64,000 nucleotides of DNA, from NCBI GenBank assembly GCA_007570785.1, contig ML664199.1, forward strand, positions 16,954,523 through 17,018,522, given 5' to 3'. This document shows, one piece after another, positions 32,876-44,262 of the stretch. The position numbers and the translations under genes were made by a program. This DNA comes from Antilocapra americana. Taxonomy: Eukaryota > Chordata > Mammalia > Artiodactyla > Antilocapridae. The notes under the pieces were generated by a model that was not told the DNA's origin, searched no databases, and saw only the letters and a program-made list of their open reading frames with translations. Position 1 is the first letter of the stretch; each line of letters begins with the position of its first letter.

Positions 32876-34330
32876 CAGGTGCATTTGGAAAATCAAGTTC
32901 ATTTCTTTTTGATTAAATGAATAAATATATTCCTGTATAAAAATATTCAAAAACTTTATGTAAAGAGGAAAATTTAAGTCACCTGTTATCCTACCACCTA
33001 GAAATAACCACAGTTTAATAGAAACTACCTCTTTTTTATGTCCTGGCTATTTTCACCATGAAAAAATTTTAAAATACATCTTTTTTTATATCCTGGGTAA
33101 TATAAATTCACTTCTAGAAAAATTAGATGACACAGATTAAATAAAAAGAATACTCATTATAATACCATCTAGAGATAGTTGATATTAAGATTTTGATATG
33201 TATTCTTCCAGACTTTTAACTACATAATAAAATATGTAAATTTATGGTGAAAGTGAAAGTGAAGTCGCTCAGTCGTGTGGGACTCTTTGTGACCCCATGG
33301 ACTGTAGCCTTCCAGGCTTCTCTGCCCATGGGATTTTCCAGGCAAGAATACTGGAGTGGGTTGCTGTTTCCTTCTCTAGGCGATCTTCCCAACCCAGGGA
33401 TTGAACTCTGGTCTCCCGCATTGTAGGCAGATGCTTTACTGTCTGAGCCACCAGGGAAGTCAATTTATGATGAGGTACACAATTTTTTATAAAACTGGAA
33501 GCACGCCATGCATAATTAGGTATAATTTTTTTTTATAAATATCTTTGTGTCAGTAAATATATATATATATGTATGTATATATATCCCTATGATCATTACT
33601 AATGGCTTATGACATGCCATTGTTTTGATTATAAAATAAATTTAACAAAGCTCAGATGATTAAAAATTAGGCCATTAAAAACTTCTTTGATAATTTCTTA
33701 TGTTGGAGTTTGTACCATACATAATTCTTACATCTTTATGAAGCCAGTCTGTTGGTTTCACTATGATTTCTGCCTTTGGGATCATGCTTAGTAATTCCTT
33801 CCATATACAAATATTTTAAAATTATTCAGGCCTATGTTCTTTTAGTACCTTGGTATTTTATATTTTAAAACTAAAACCAATATAGAATTTATTTTATATA
33901 TTATGAGACAGGAATCTATTTTTTTCTAAAACCTTTACATAAGTTATGCCTCTGCCAGTTTTGTCATAAACAATGATCTGTATAAATAAATGGATCTGTT
34001 CCTAGGCCTTAAAGTTTTGTTTCATTGATTTATTCCATTCTTGTGCAGGATCCATACTGTTTTAATTATTGAATGTCTGTAGTATGCTTCAGTGGATGTC
34101 TGATTGCAAACCTCTTAAAATTTTTTGGCTAGTCTGACAGTTGGTCATCTTCCAGATCAGCAAACATAAGAATAATCTGTCAAGTTTCAATCATTTTTGC
34201 AACTTGAATTTGTTTCTTAAAATTGTGTTAAATGTAAAGATTAATTTGGAGAGATTGATATGTTTATATCTTCCCATAAAAATATAAAATACAGTTTCTA
34301 TAATTGACAGTACTGTATTCTACACTTGAA
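32876..34330 (-). pseudogene. Old L1M 3' UTR and ORF2 relic, with nested Bov-tA
   Basis: 'gttatcctaccacctagaaa', 'ataaccacagtttaatagaa' and 'attcttccagacttttaact' are typical old L1 3' UTR phrases in reverse. After about 33.7 kb come ORF2-like reverse phrases ('ttcattgatttattccattc', 'ccatactgttttaattattg'). No open frame survives. An AT-rich microsatellite-like tract is at 33557-33585. Confidence 0.65.
33239..33472 (-). mobile_element. Bov-tA SINE with 11-bp target duplication
   Basis: Element about 33250-33461, from 'aagtgaaagtgaagtcgctc' to 'gagccaccagggaag'. Target duplication aatttatggtg (33239-33249) and aatttatgatg (33462-33472), one mismatch. It is nested in the old L1. Confidence 0.95.
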
Positions 34331-34384
34331 AGTTGCTAACAGAGTATATCTTAAATGTTCATACACACACAAAACTACATGTTT

Positions 34385-34790
34385 TGCCATATGTAGTGAA
34401 AATCCAACTAGAGTAGCTTAACCCAATAGTTGTTTTTCTCCAGTAATGAGCAGGGTAGAGGTAGACAGTCTAGGGCTGTCATAGTGCTGTCATGAAGTCG
34501 TCAGTGACGCAGGTTTTTTTGTCCTTAGGTATAGCTCTTGCCCTTGTGGTCACATGAGGCTCTTCCGTATTCACGTTTCTGCCCCTTTCTATGAGGAACA
34601 GTATCTTCACTGGAGACCTCTATAAATAGAGGCCTTATCTCTTTAGCCAGCACTTGGGTCACATGGGCATTTTTCCATCTACCAGAGATTTTGGAAGGCG
34701 AGTATTTTTAAATGGGTGCATTGCCATCCAAGGAAAAATAGTGTTCTATTCATAAGTAGAAAAAGGAGAATGAATCTTGGATGGGTCTGT
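34385..34790. repeat. Old interspersed repeat (L1M 3' end-like), second copy
   Basis: 'agtagcttaacccaatagtt', 'agaggtagacagtctagggc' and 'gtggtcacatgaggctcttc' follow the same order of motifs as the block at 19030-19482. The family is not firmly assigned. Confidence 0.5.
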
Positions 34791-36259
34791 GTCTTGGTTA
34801 TGGAAGTTATGCTTAAAGCCATTATAATCTACAAAAGGATGGTAGGATACATGTGACAAGCTCGACAGTTCAAGACTCCTGTGCGATAACTTACATATAT
34901 ACAGTCAGACAATAAATGCTTTCAAAGATTAGAGGTAGAAGAGCTCCCTGGAAGATGGAGTTAACTAGGAAATCTTTAATACAAGAGATGGGACTTGAAT
35001 GAAGTCAAAGATGGGTCAAATATTATACAGAAGTACTAGATGCCTGTTTTGCAAGTGAGGAATTACATACTTCAAGTATTTTTGAATCACTAGACCAGCT
35101 TAGCAGGAGTAATGCCTACATACCAAGGGCCAATGGAAAATATGTTGTGACAACATAGTGGAGGATTATCTGTACCACCATGAGGAGTGTGGATTTGAGA
35201 CTTGCTCACATCAGCCAATCTATTGAAGATTTCTGAAAAGAGGAATAATAAGGGAAAGTAGAATAGAAATGATAACATGTTAGAGTTTAAAAGAGTAACT
35301 CACAGATTAGTAAATTAGAAGTAATAAATATATAATGCCATACCTGCTCTCCAGTAGTTGAGATAGCTCATAGCATTTTTTACCAAAGCAATTGGTTCTA
35401 AGGAGGCTCCAATACCTAAAATGGATATTTAATACTGTTTTGCTTGAAGCCCCGAATACAGAACAATGGAGCTCTAAAATTCAAATTTTCTGTTAAACTT
35501 ATTTTTTTATATTGCCAAGAAATTCTTTGTTTCCATTATTTTCACATTTGAAATATTATGTCAGAATATTTTATCATATTAATACCCAAGTGTAATCTTT
35601 CTTAATTAAAATGATTTCTCTAAGCTTGCACTGAGTAATTTATAAAATGTAGATTGAAAACAGATTGGTGCTCCTTTGGCTAAGTGTATTTTTGTTGTCT
35701 ATTTCTTCACCCCCAAATTTTTAATTTGTTGCAAATGCTTAAACTTCAAAGCAATTATGTTGACTCAATGCTTTATTTTCCTTTTAAAATCAATCTTAAT
35801 ACATTTTGCAAAGTTTTTTTATGAATAATTGAGATGTGTTAGAGCTTTCCCTAGATATACTCACAGATTTTTTTCAAATGACAGATATAAATTCTAAACA
35901 ATGACATGTATTTATTCAACTGTAAATCTCAGAACATAGGAGGATATGTTATCTTTTAGTTTAATAATATCAATTACTTTTAATGGTTTGACATAGCAGT
36001 TTGAGTAAAAGACTGATTCAATTGAAACATAAAACATGCTTGAAATATTTCCTGTATGATTATAAGTGAACATTTGAAGCCTGAAGTACCTCATTTATTT
36101 AGTAATTGAAATATCAGAAATTTTCATCATTAGTACCTCATCTCTTCAGAATCTCCTCCTTAATTACCATAAGATCTTTCTTTTTAGTGCCCATAAATGT
36201 GAATTTGAATGCATGTAGAAGTACAGATATATCACTATAATGGAACTACACCCAGCTAC
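34791..36259. other. Unassigned non-coding sequence
   Basis: No recognised element. AT-rich with short frames. Confidence 0.5.
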
Positions 36260-36660
36260 TTAAAGTTTCAGCATTCATTGGTGGGTTCCTTTTGACTGTT
36301 GTTCAGCTCCCACCCGCTGATGCTGGGTTTGGCCTTGAGACTTGCTTTGGTCGATGGGGTGTGAGTGGATGTGACACGCTTCTGAGTATGCGTTCATGAC
36401 TGGGCTTTGGTTTTTCACACTGGTAATTTATCATGAGAAGAGCTTTCCTCGGGGGAATTACTGTCCCTTCAGCCTGGTCCCAGGGTGAGCACAGGGTGGA
36501 ATGAACCTGAGCCCAACCCACAGCCGGAAGCAGAGCCACCTAACCACGCCCAGCCTGGACCAGCCTTACTCCAGCTAACACATAGACCCATGAGCATGGG
36601 AATAAACCAGCTTTTTGTTTGAGATGCTGTATTCTGTGGGATTATTGTGGCAATAGCGGA
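36260..36660. repeat. Old interspersed repeat, family not assigned
   Basis: GC-richer block that opens 'gagacttgctttggtcgatg' and ends 'gggaataaaccagc...gtggcaatagcggatat'. This arrangement (sex-neutral 'ttgggatgtgagtgg' start, 'aataaa' near the end, 'gcaatag' terminus) is known from old mammalian retroelement 3' ends. The 78-codon minus-strand frame inside it is not a gene. Confidence 0.45.
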
Positions 36661-36890
36661 TATATACAGTCTATAAAAAATAGGTCCTTATCTTTTCATT
36701 AATAAAATACATAATAATGAATAGATTATCAGTTGCCTGCTTTATTAGTTGAAAAGGAATAGCATATAACACTAATCAATGGGGAGTTTCTTGTGGTTAG
36801 TGGCCATTGCAAATTTTAAGTAAAATGCCTGATATGAAGCACTTTCCTTTTTACAGACTTGGTTGGTACTTCAGGTCACCACTATAGGAG

Positions 36891-37040
36891 TGACAGCTAG
36901 CATTTACTGTGGGCTTGGCCCGACATGTGCTTGACATTCATGCTACATCTTCTTTCATAGCAGACCTGTCAATCAGTAAACACATACTTATTGAGCACTT
37001 ATTACATGCCAGATGTTGCAGGGTGCACTGCCCTGTTTTC
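36891..37040 (-). mobile_element. MIR/L2-like fragments
   Basis: 'gctagcatttactgtgggct' and then 'cacatacttattgagcactt', 'attacatgccagatgttgca' look like two adjacent inverted old SINE/LINE ends. Confidence 0.55.
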
Positions 37041-37581
37041 TTTTTTAATTCTTTCATATATTTTTGAAAGAGTTTTAATTTTATTTTGTTTGGGTTTTTA
37101 AAAAAGTTTTTATTGGAATATAGTTGCTTTATGATGCTGTGTTTCTGCTGTACAGAAAAGTAAATCAGCTGTAAATATACATGTATCCCTTTTTTGGATT
37201 TCCTTCCCACTCAGGTCACCATAGAGCATTGAGTAGCCTTTCCTGTGCTTCACAGTAGGTTCTTGTTAATCTGTTTTATACACAGTCGTATACACATGTC
37301 AATCCCCATCTCCCAATTCACTCACCTCCTCTTCCCCTCCTTGGTATCCATACATTTGTTCTCTACATCTGTAAATCTATTTCTGCTTTGCAAATAAATT
37401 CATCCCTAACTATTTTTAGATTCCACATAATAAGTAAATGCAATGTTTATTTTTCTCTTTCTGGCTTATTTCACTCTGTGTAAGTCTCTAGGTATATCCA
37501 CATCTCTGCAAATGGCACAGTTTCATCCCTTTTTTGTGGCTGAGTAATATTCCATGTATATATGTATCACATCTTCTTTAT

Positions 37582-38066
37582 CTACTCGTCCACTGATGGA
37601 CATTTAGGTTGCTGCCATGTCCTGCCTATTGTAAATAGTGCTGCAATGAACATTAGGGTGCAAGTATCTTTTTGAATTATGGTTTTCTCTGGGCATATGC
37701 CCATGAGTGGTGTTGCTGGGTCATACGGCAGTTCTTTTTTTAGTTTTTTAAGGAAACTCCATACTATTCTGCATAGTGACTGTATCAATTTGCATTCCCA
37801 CGTGCAGAGCAAGAGGGTTCCTTTTCTTCACATCCTCTCCAGCATTTATTGTTTATAAATTGTTTGGTGGTGGCCATTCTGACTAGTGTGAGGTGATGCC
37901 TCATTGTAGTTTTGATTTGCACTTCTCTAATTATTAGTGATGTTGAGCATCTTTTCATGTGCCTCTTGGCTATCTGTATGTCTTCTTTGGAGAAATGTCT
38001 GTTTAGGTCTTCTGCCCATTTTTTGATTGGGTTAGTTGATTTTTTTTTTTTTCTATTGAACTGCAA
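37582..38066 (-). pseudogene. L1 ORF2 C-terminal region, two frames
   Basis: Frame 38066-37785 reads [20 protein letters not shown] and ends with the cysteine-rich start CWRGCEEK. Frame 37812-37582 continues [20 protein letters not shown] and DTCTLMFIAALFTIGRTWQQ. These are the C-terminal, cysteine-rich parts of L1 ORF2, split by a frameshift near 37.8 kb. Not functional. Confidence 0.88.
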
Positions 38067-38774
38067 GACCTGTTTGTATATTTTGGAGATAGATCGTTTG
38101 TCAGTTGCTTTGTTTGCAAATATTTTCTCCCCATTCTGAGGGTTGTCTTTTTGTCTTATTTATGGTTTCCTTGGCTGTGCAAAAGAGTTTAATTTTAAGC
38201 TTAATTAGGTCCCATTTATTTATGTTTGTTCTTATTTTCATTACTCTAGGAGGTGGGTCAAAAGAGATCTTGCTATGATTTATGTCAAAGGTTGTTCTGA
38301 CTTTGTTTTCCTCTTCAGGGTTTTATAGTGTCCAGCCTTACATTTAGGTCTTTAATCCAGTTTGAGTTTATTTTTTTATGTGGCATTAGGAAGTGTTCTA
38401 ATTTCATTCTTTTACTTGTAGCTGTCCAGTTTTTTCCAGCACCACTTATCAAAGAGACGATCTTTTCTCCACTGTATATTCATTCCTCCTTTGTCATAGA
38501 ATAGGTGAGTATAGGTGTGTAGGTTTATCGCTGGGCTTTTTATTCTCTTCCATTGATCTATATTTCTGTTTTGTGCCAGTAGCATGCTGACTTGATTACT
38601 ATAGCTTTGTTGTATTGTTTGAAGCCAGGGAGTCTAATTCCTCCAGCTCTTTTTCTTTTTCAAGATTGCTTTGGCTATTTGGAATCTTTTGTGTTTCCAT
38701 ACAAATTGTAAAATTTTTTGCTCAAATCTAAAAATGCCATTGGTAAAGATTGCTTTGGGATAGTATAATCATTT

Positions 38775-39271
38775 TCACAATATTGATTCTTCCAATCCAA
38801 GAACATGGTAGATTTCTCCATCTGTGTGATCTTTGATTTTTTTCATCAGTATATTATACTTTTCTGAGTACAGGTCTTTTGCCTCCTTAGGTAGGTTTAT
38901 TCCTGGGTGTTTTATTCTTTTTGTTGCAGACGTAAATGGGATTGTTTCTTTAATTTCTCTTTCTGATATTTTGTTGTTAGTGTGTAGCAATGCAAGAGAT
39001 TTATGTACCTAATTTTGTATCCTGCAACTTTACCAAATTAATTGATTAGCTCTAGTAGTTTTCTGGTAGCATCTTTAGAATTTTCTATGTATTGTATTAT
39101 GTCATCTGCAAACAGTGACAGTTTTACTTCTTCTTTTCCAACTTGGATTCCTTTTCTTTTCCTTCTCTGATTGCAGTGATTAGGACTTCCAAAACTGTGT
39201 TGAATAATAGTGGTGAGAGTGGGCATCCTTGTTGTCTTCCTGATCTTAGAGGAAGTGCTTTCATTTTTCAT
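38775..39271 (-). pseudogene. L1 ORF2 reverse-transcriptase core, two frames
   Basis: Frame 39271-39038 has [20 protein letters not shown] with the RT catalytic FADD box at 39101-39112. Frame 38990-38775 continues ISEREIKETIPFTSATKRIK and the KEAKDLYSEKY block. The active-site box is intact but the enzyme is broken by frameshifts on both sides. Confidence 0.88.
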
Positions 39272-39408
39272 GAGGTTTGCTCTGGTTTTGTCATATATGG
39301 CCTTTATTATGTGAGGCAGGTTCCCTCTATGCTCACTTTCTGGAGAGTTTTTATCCTAAATAGGTGTTGGATTTTGTCAAAAGCTTTTCGGCATCTATTG
39401 AGATGATC

Positions 39409-39605
39409 ATATAGTTTTTTTTTTGTGTGTGTGTTTTTTATTAGTTTTGCCATACAATGACATGATATCACCATGGGTTTACATATGCTCCCCCTCCAGA
39501 ACCCCCTCCCTCCTCCCTCCCTCCTCCCTCCCCCTGGGAAATCTCGATGCATCAGCCCCGAGCATCAATCCTGGGCTGGCGATTGATTACATATGGTTTT
39601 TATTC
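39409..39605 (-). mobile_element. Young ruminant L1 3' end nested in the older L1
   Basis: Element about 39416-39589: T run, 'ttagttttgccatacaatga', 'tgggtttacatatgctcccc', a (CCCTCCT)-like tract at 39499-39535, and 'ccgagcatcaatcctgggct'. The older L1 sequence 'gatgatcatat...ggtttttattcttcaa' is split by it. An approximate duplication catatagttttt / catatggttttt flanks it. Confidence 0.9.
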
Positions 39606-41134
39606 TTCAACTTGTTGATATGGTGTGTTACATTGATTGATTTGCATATACTGAGAAATCCTTGCATCCCTGGGATGACTCCCCTTGATCATAGTGTTTG
39701 ACCCTTTTAATGTGTTGTTGGATTCTGTTCTCTAATATTTTGTTAGGGACTTTTGTGTCTATGTTCATTAGTGATATTGGACTGTAATTTTCTTTTTTGT
39801 GTGATATCTTTGTCTGGTTTTGGTATCAGGGTGATGGTGGCCTTGTTGAATGAGCTTGGGAGTGTTCTTCCCTCTGCAATGATTTTTGAAGAGTTGGAGA
39901 AGGATGAGTGTTAGCTGTTCTCTAAGTGTTTGATAGGATTCACCTGTGAAGCTCTCTGTTTCTGAACTTTTGTTTGTTGGAAGATTTTTAATCACCATTT
40001 GGATTTCATTACTTGAAATTGATATGTTCATATTTTCTATTTCTTCCTGGTTCAGTCTTGGAAGTTTGTACTTTTCTCAGAGTTTGTCAATTTCTTCTAG
40101 GTTGTTCATTTTATTGGCATATAGTTGCTTGTAGTGGTCTCTTACGATCCTTTGTACAACTGGTGTCAGTTGTAACTTCTCTTTCATTTCTAATTTTACT
40201 GATTTGAGTCCTCTCCAGTTTTTTTTTCTTGATGAGACTGGCTAAAGGTTCAGCTATTTTGTTTATCTTTTCAAAGAAGCAGCAGTTAGTTTCACTGACC
40301 CTTTTAAAAATATTTTTTAGTCTCTATTTCATTTATTTCTGCTCTGACCTTTATAATTTCTTTCCTTACACTAACTTTGGGTTTTGCTTGTTGTTCTTTC
40401 TCTAGTTACTTTACATGCAAGATTAGGTTGCTTATTTGAGATTTTTCTTGTTTCTTGGGGTAGGAGGGTATTGCTATAAACTTTCCCCTTAGAAATGCTC
40501 TTGCTGCATCCCATAGGTTCTAGTTCATCATGTTTTTGTTATTATTTGTTTCTAGATATTTTTTGATTTCCTCAGCGATCCATTGGTTATTTAGTTTGGC
40601 TTCCATGTGTTTGTGTTTTTTACAGTTTTTTCCCTTTACTGACTTCTTTTTTAATTTAATTAGCTGTAATTGATTTATAATCTCATAGAATTGTGATCTG
40701 AAAACAATTTCCATTTTATTAAATTTACTGAGGCTTTATTTGTGATCCAAAGATGTGATCTGTCCTGGAGAAGGTTCCATGTGCTCTTGAGAAGAAAGTG
40801 ATTCTGCTGCTTTTGGACGAAATGTCCTATAAATATCAATTCAGTCTATCTGGTCCAATGTTTCATGTAAGGCTTTTGTTTCCTTAGTAATTTTCTGTCT
40901 GAATGATCTGTCCATTGGTGTAAGTGAGGTGTTAAAGTCCCTCACTATTATTGTTACTGTCAATTTCCTCTTTTATAGCTGTTAGCATTTGCCTTGTGTA
41001 TTGAGGTGCTCCTATGTTGGGTGCATAAATATTTACAACTGTTACATCTTCTTCCTGGATTGATCCTTAATCATTATATGATGTCCTTCCTTGTCTCTTC
41101 TAAGTCTTTATTTTGTAATGTCCTATTTTTTGTT

Positions 41135-41240
41135 CAACTGAGGCTCACAAAAGTTAAGTGACTAGGTCAAGTCTCACAGCTAGGAAAGGGTGGAGCTAGG
41201 ATTTGACTTGTCTGTCTGACTTGAGAGATGATACGATTAT
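41135..41240 (-). mobile_element. MIR SINE fragment
   Basis: 'caactgaggctcacaaaagt', 'aagtgactaggtcaagtctc', 'acagctaggaaagggtggag' and 'ctaggatttgac' match the inverted MIR core. Confidence 0.88.
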
Positions 41241-42905
41241 CATCACTGGGTTCTTCATGTTTGGAAGAGTAGATGTACAAGAAAAGATAGCATTTACAAA
41301 CTGACTCACCTAATATGTATTGATGTGCAATTCCTAATAACCATTTGCTGTATTGTATCAGATAGCACCTGGAATTACCTCAGTCTTTTCTTTGTAATCA
41401 GCTTAGACCCCAGTGGTTTTATAGCCTTTGGAAGCCTGAAACTCTCCCCACAATTTCCAGTTCCCATGTCTTACACTCGTATGGCCTCCCTCCTGTATTT
41501 GTCTGGAGGCCACCTCCATTTGCCACGTCAGTCTGGGTGTAAAGCGCCATCCTTTCCAGCTTCTACAGCACATGCCTTCACGAAGCATTTGATGTGTATT
41601 GGTAAGGATCCCCGCGCAAAACACAAGGTCTTCCATTATCGTTTCCCTCTCAGCCTTGCCCCTTAATTGTAATGCCCTGCCTTTCCCTCCCAGATTCTTC
41701 TCTTTCTATTTTTAGAATAGGTTTCCCTTTCCTTTGAAACCATGGTACTCCAGGTACCTGACAACTCTGGGGGGTCACATCTCCCCCCCAAGCTAGAGTA
41801 TTAGTGTGTGCCTTCCTTGTCTCTATCTCATTAAAAGCGAAAATGATGAGATTCTCTAGGGAAAACAACAAAATTTGAAATTAGTCTCATTAGTCTGACA
41901 GCCCTCATGTAGCTCTGTTTTAACCTGAATTTCACTGACATTTCAACATCAACAGTTTTGTTCAACTAACCTTAAATGGTGAGAACTGAAAACATCTAAT
42001 ACAAGAAAGAGCTATTTTTCTCAGATTAGGAATAAAATACATAACTAAGAAAAAGCCTATCTTTAGAATTTTACTTACTTCCTACCTCTTTCCAAAAATG
42101 TGATTTACAAAAATTACAGAATAAATCTGGATATAAGCTTTTTCTGTGCTTTTTTCCAGACCACTTTCCTTATTAGCTATTCAGAGCGAATTTCAGGAGT
42201 TTGAGAGCTTGGTTTGTTTATGTGCCCAGAATATAGATGCTGGTATAAATTTAAATAGTCTGAAGCACTTGGTTGTACAACCGTATGTTAGAAATGGTTG
42301 AAGAACTGCTTTCTGCTTCTGGATAAGCTCAGACTGTCTTGTCTTACACCATGTGCCACTAAAGTTTTAATTCCAGTCAGAATTATTTTAAAGTGGAGAA
42401 AGCTGAAAACCTGCTGACCAAAAGAACTTTAATTCTCACTCATTTCTAATGTAATTTTAATTGGTTCATCTTTCATTCCCTTAGTAACTTGGTAGACATT
42501 TGTTCCTTTAAGTCAAACCTTACTGAAGATACTGCCTTAGTGGTGTTTTGAGGAACTCATGTTTTCTTATATTCCATGATAGTGGCACTGTTTTTTATTT
42601 AGCAAATGCTATTTTCTTTATTAAGTAAAGCATTGCATTAGGATGTGTTTCTAATATGTAAGCAGTAGTAAGGGAGAGTCAGTGAAAGATGGGGCAGACC
42701 CTGAACGTGAGGCCTTTGGAAGTGGGATGTCTTGGGAATCCACACAGGAACACTGGTGTTAAGTTCTGTAACTGTTAGTCTAGTCTTAATACTGAGGTCG
42801 CAAAAAAGAGCACTTTATCATTATGTGACCTTGACCGAACTCTTTAATCTTCCTAAACCTTTCATTCCTTATGTGTTAGTTGGGGACTGTGTCTGCCTTT
42901 GTGGT
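41241..42905. other. Unassigned non-coding sequence
   Basis: No recognised repeat. The plus-strand frame at 41325-41666 (113 codons) has no domain, and an overlapping minus-strand frame of similar quality argues against coding. A short GC-richer part lies at 41.4-41.8 kb. Confidence 0.5.
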
Positions 42906-43113
42906 GGTGGTTTAGTAGCTAAGTCGTGTCTGACTCTTTGCGACCCCATGGACTGTAGCCCACCAGGCTCCTCTGTTCATGGGATTTCCCAGGCAAGAGT
43001 ACTGGAGCAGGTTGCCACTTTGTTCTCCAGGGGATCTTCCTGATGCAGGGATAGAACCTGAGTCTCCTGCGTTGCAGGCGGATTCTTTACCACTGAGCCA
43101 CCAGGGAAGCCCT
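42906..43113 (-). mobile_element. Bov-tA SINE
   Basis: 'gctaagtcgtgtctgactct', 'ccatggactgtagcccacca', then the inverted tRNA head 'gcggattctttaccactgag' to 'ccaccagggaagccc'. Target duplication not evident. Confidence 0.92.
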
Positions 43114-43394
43114 TACTTAATTCAGAATGTTGTCGTAAGGGTCAGATAAAACACTGTATGTGAAAGTGCTTTGTAAAGAACCTATAGACGTTAGTGATTC
43201 TGTTTGTGAGGCAAAAATGTTGGCAGGATGCAGGAGGAGAAAGAAGGTTGCTCTTGAATGTATTCCTGCAGTGTGTTTGAAAATGGATCGTCCTCAGATC
43301 CTCACTGGTTGAAAGATGGCCAGGAAAGGGATGACCGGCCAGAGGCCCAGCTGGCAGGGCTTGTTTCCTGTCCATGCCAAAGTCAGTCCCAATC

Positions 43395-43512
43395 GTTTCA
43401 GGTAACATTTGAGTATCTGCCATGTGCTGGGCACCATGTTAGTCGTTAAGGATACACACTATGACAAGATAAAGTCCTTTGCCTTCCAAAACTTTCCAGT
43501 CCAGCTGTGGAC
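43395..43512 (-). mobile_element. L2-like 3' end
   Basis: 'gagtatctgccatgtgctgg', 'gcaccatgttagtcgttaag', 'gatacacactatgacaagat' and 'ttccagtccag' follow the inverted L2 3' end in order. Confidence 0.6.
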
Positions 43513-43631
43513 AACACAGCTCTGCCTCTCCGGCTGGACCAGGAGAAGGATGGGCAGAGTGTGACTGGAGCAGTAAAGAAGCTGGTTCTTGTGACTCCAT
43601 CTTGCGTGCTCTTTCCATTATGAATAGTTAA

Positions 43632-44262
43632 TAATGTGGGAAGATTTTAAATCACCACCTTGATTTCATTACTTGAGATTGATATGTTCATATTTTCTAT
43701 TTCTTCCTGGTTCAAGAAATTTGTCTTTCTTTTTTTTTTTTTTTAAAATTTTTTCCTTTTTTTTTTTTTTTTTCAATTTGTCCATTTCTAATAGGTTGTC
43801 CATTTTCTTGGCATATAGTTGCTTGTAGTGGTCTCTTACGATCCTTTGTATTTCTGTAGTGTCAGTTGTATCTTCTTTTTCATTTCTAATTTTACTGATT
43901 TGAGTCCTCTCCATTTTTTTTTTTACTTGATGAGACTGGCTAAAGGTTCATCAGTTTTGTTTATCTTTTCAAAGAAGCAGCAATTAGCGTCATTGATCTT
44001 TTTTTAAAATTTTTTTAGTCTCTATTTCGTTTATTTCTGCTCTGACCTTTATAATTTCTTTCCTTACACTAACTTTGGGTTTTGCTTGTTGTTCTTTCTC
44101 TAGTTACTTTACATGCAAGATTAGGTTGCTTATTTGAGATTTTTCTTGTTTTTTGAGGTAGGACTGTATTGCTATAAACTTTCCTCTTAGAAATACTCTT
44201 GCTGAATCCCATAGGTTCTGGGTCATCATGTTTTCATTGTTTCTAGATATTTCCATTATTTA
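43632..44262 (-). mobile_element. Internal L1 ORF2 segment, second copy of 39975-40560
   Basis: Long stretches are near-identical to the L1 3.5 kb to the left, in the same orientation (for example 'catgcaagattaggttgctt' at 44112 and 40418, and 'tggtctcttacgatcctttg' at 43829 and 40136). It lacks any L1 3' UTR or A tail, and both ends fall inside ORF2. The interior has two expanded T tracts (43730-43744 and 43757-43773). The 81-codon minus-strand frame crossing it is lysine-rich only because of those tracts. Confidence 0.9.

Larger units (their letters stand above)
37075..41105 (-). mobile_element. Artiodactyl L1, 5'-truncated (3' UTR and most of ORF2)
   Basis: About 3.9 kb. The 3' UTR lies at 37075-37560 ('tggaatatagttgctttatg', 'tctgtaaatctatttctgct'). 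The coding strand runs rightward in reverse to about 41.1 kb, where it ends inside the endonuclease part. A younger L1 end is nested at 39416-39589. It is older than the young L1 ends elsewhere in the window and carries many frameshifts. Confidence 0.92.

Noticed and set aside
41325..41666. 113-codon open frame
   Set aside because: An overlapping antisense frame of similar quality exists and the translation shows no protein-like motif. Chance in a GC-richer patch is sufficient.
43669..43914. Lysine-rich 81-codon frame
   Set aside because: It is antisense to long T tracts within an L1 ORF2 fragment.
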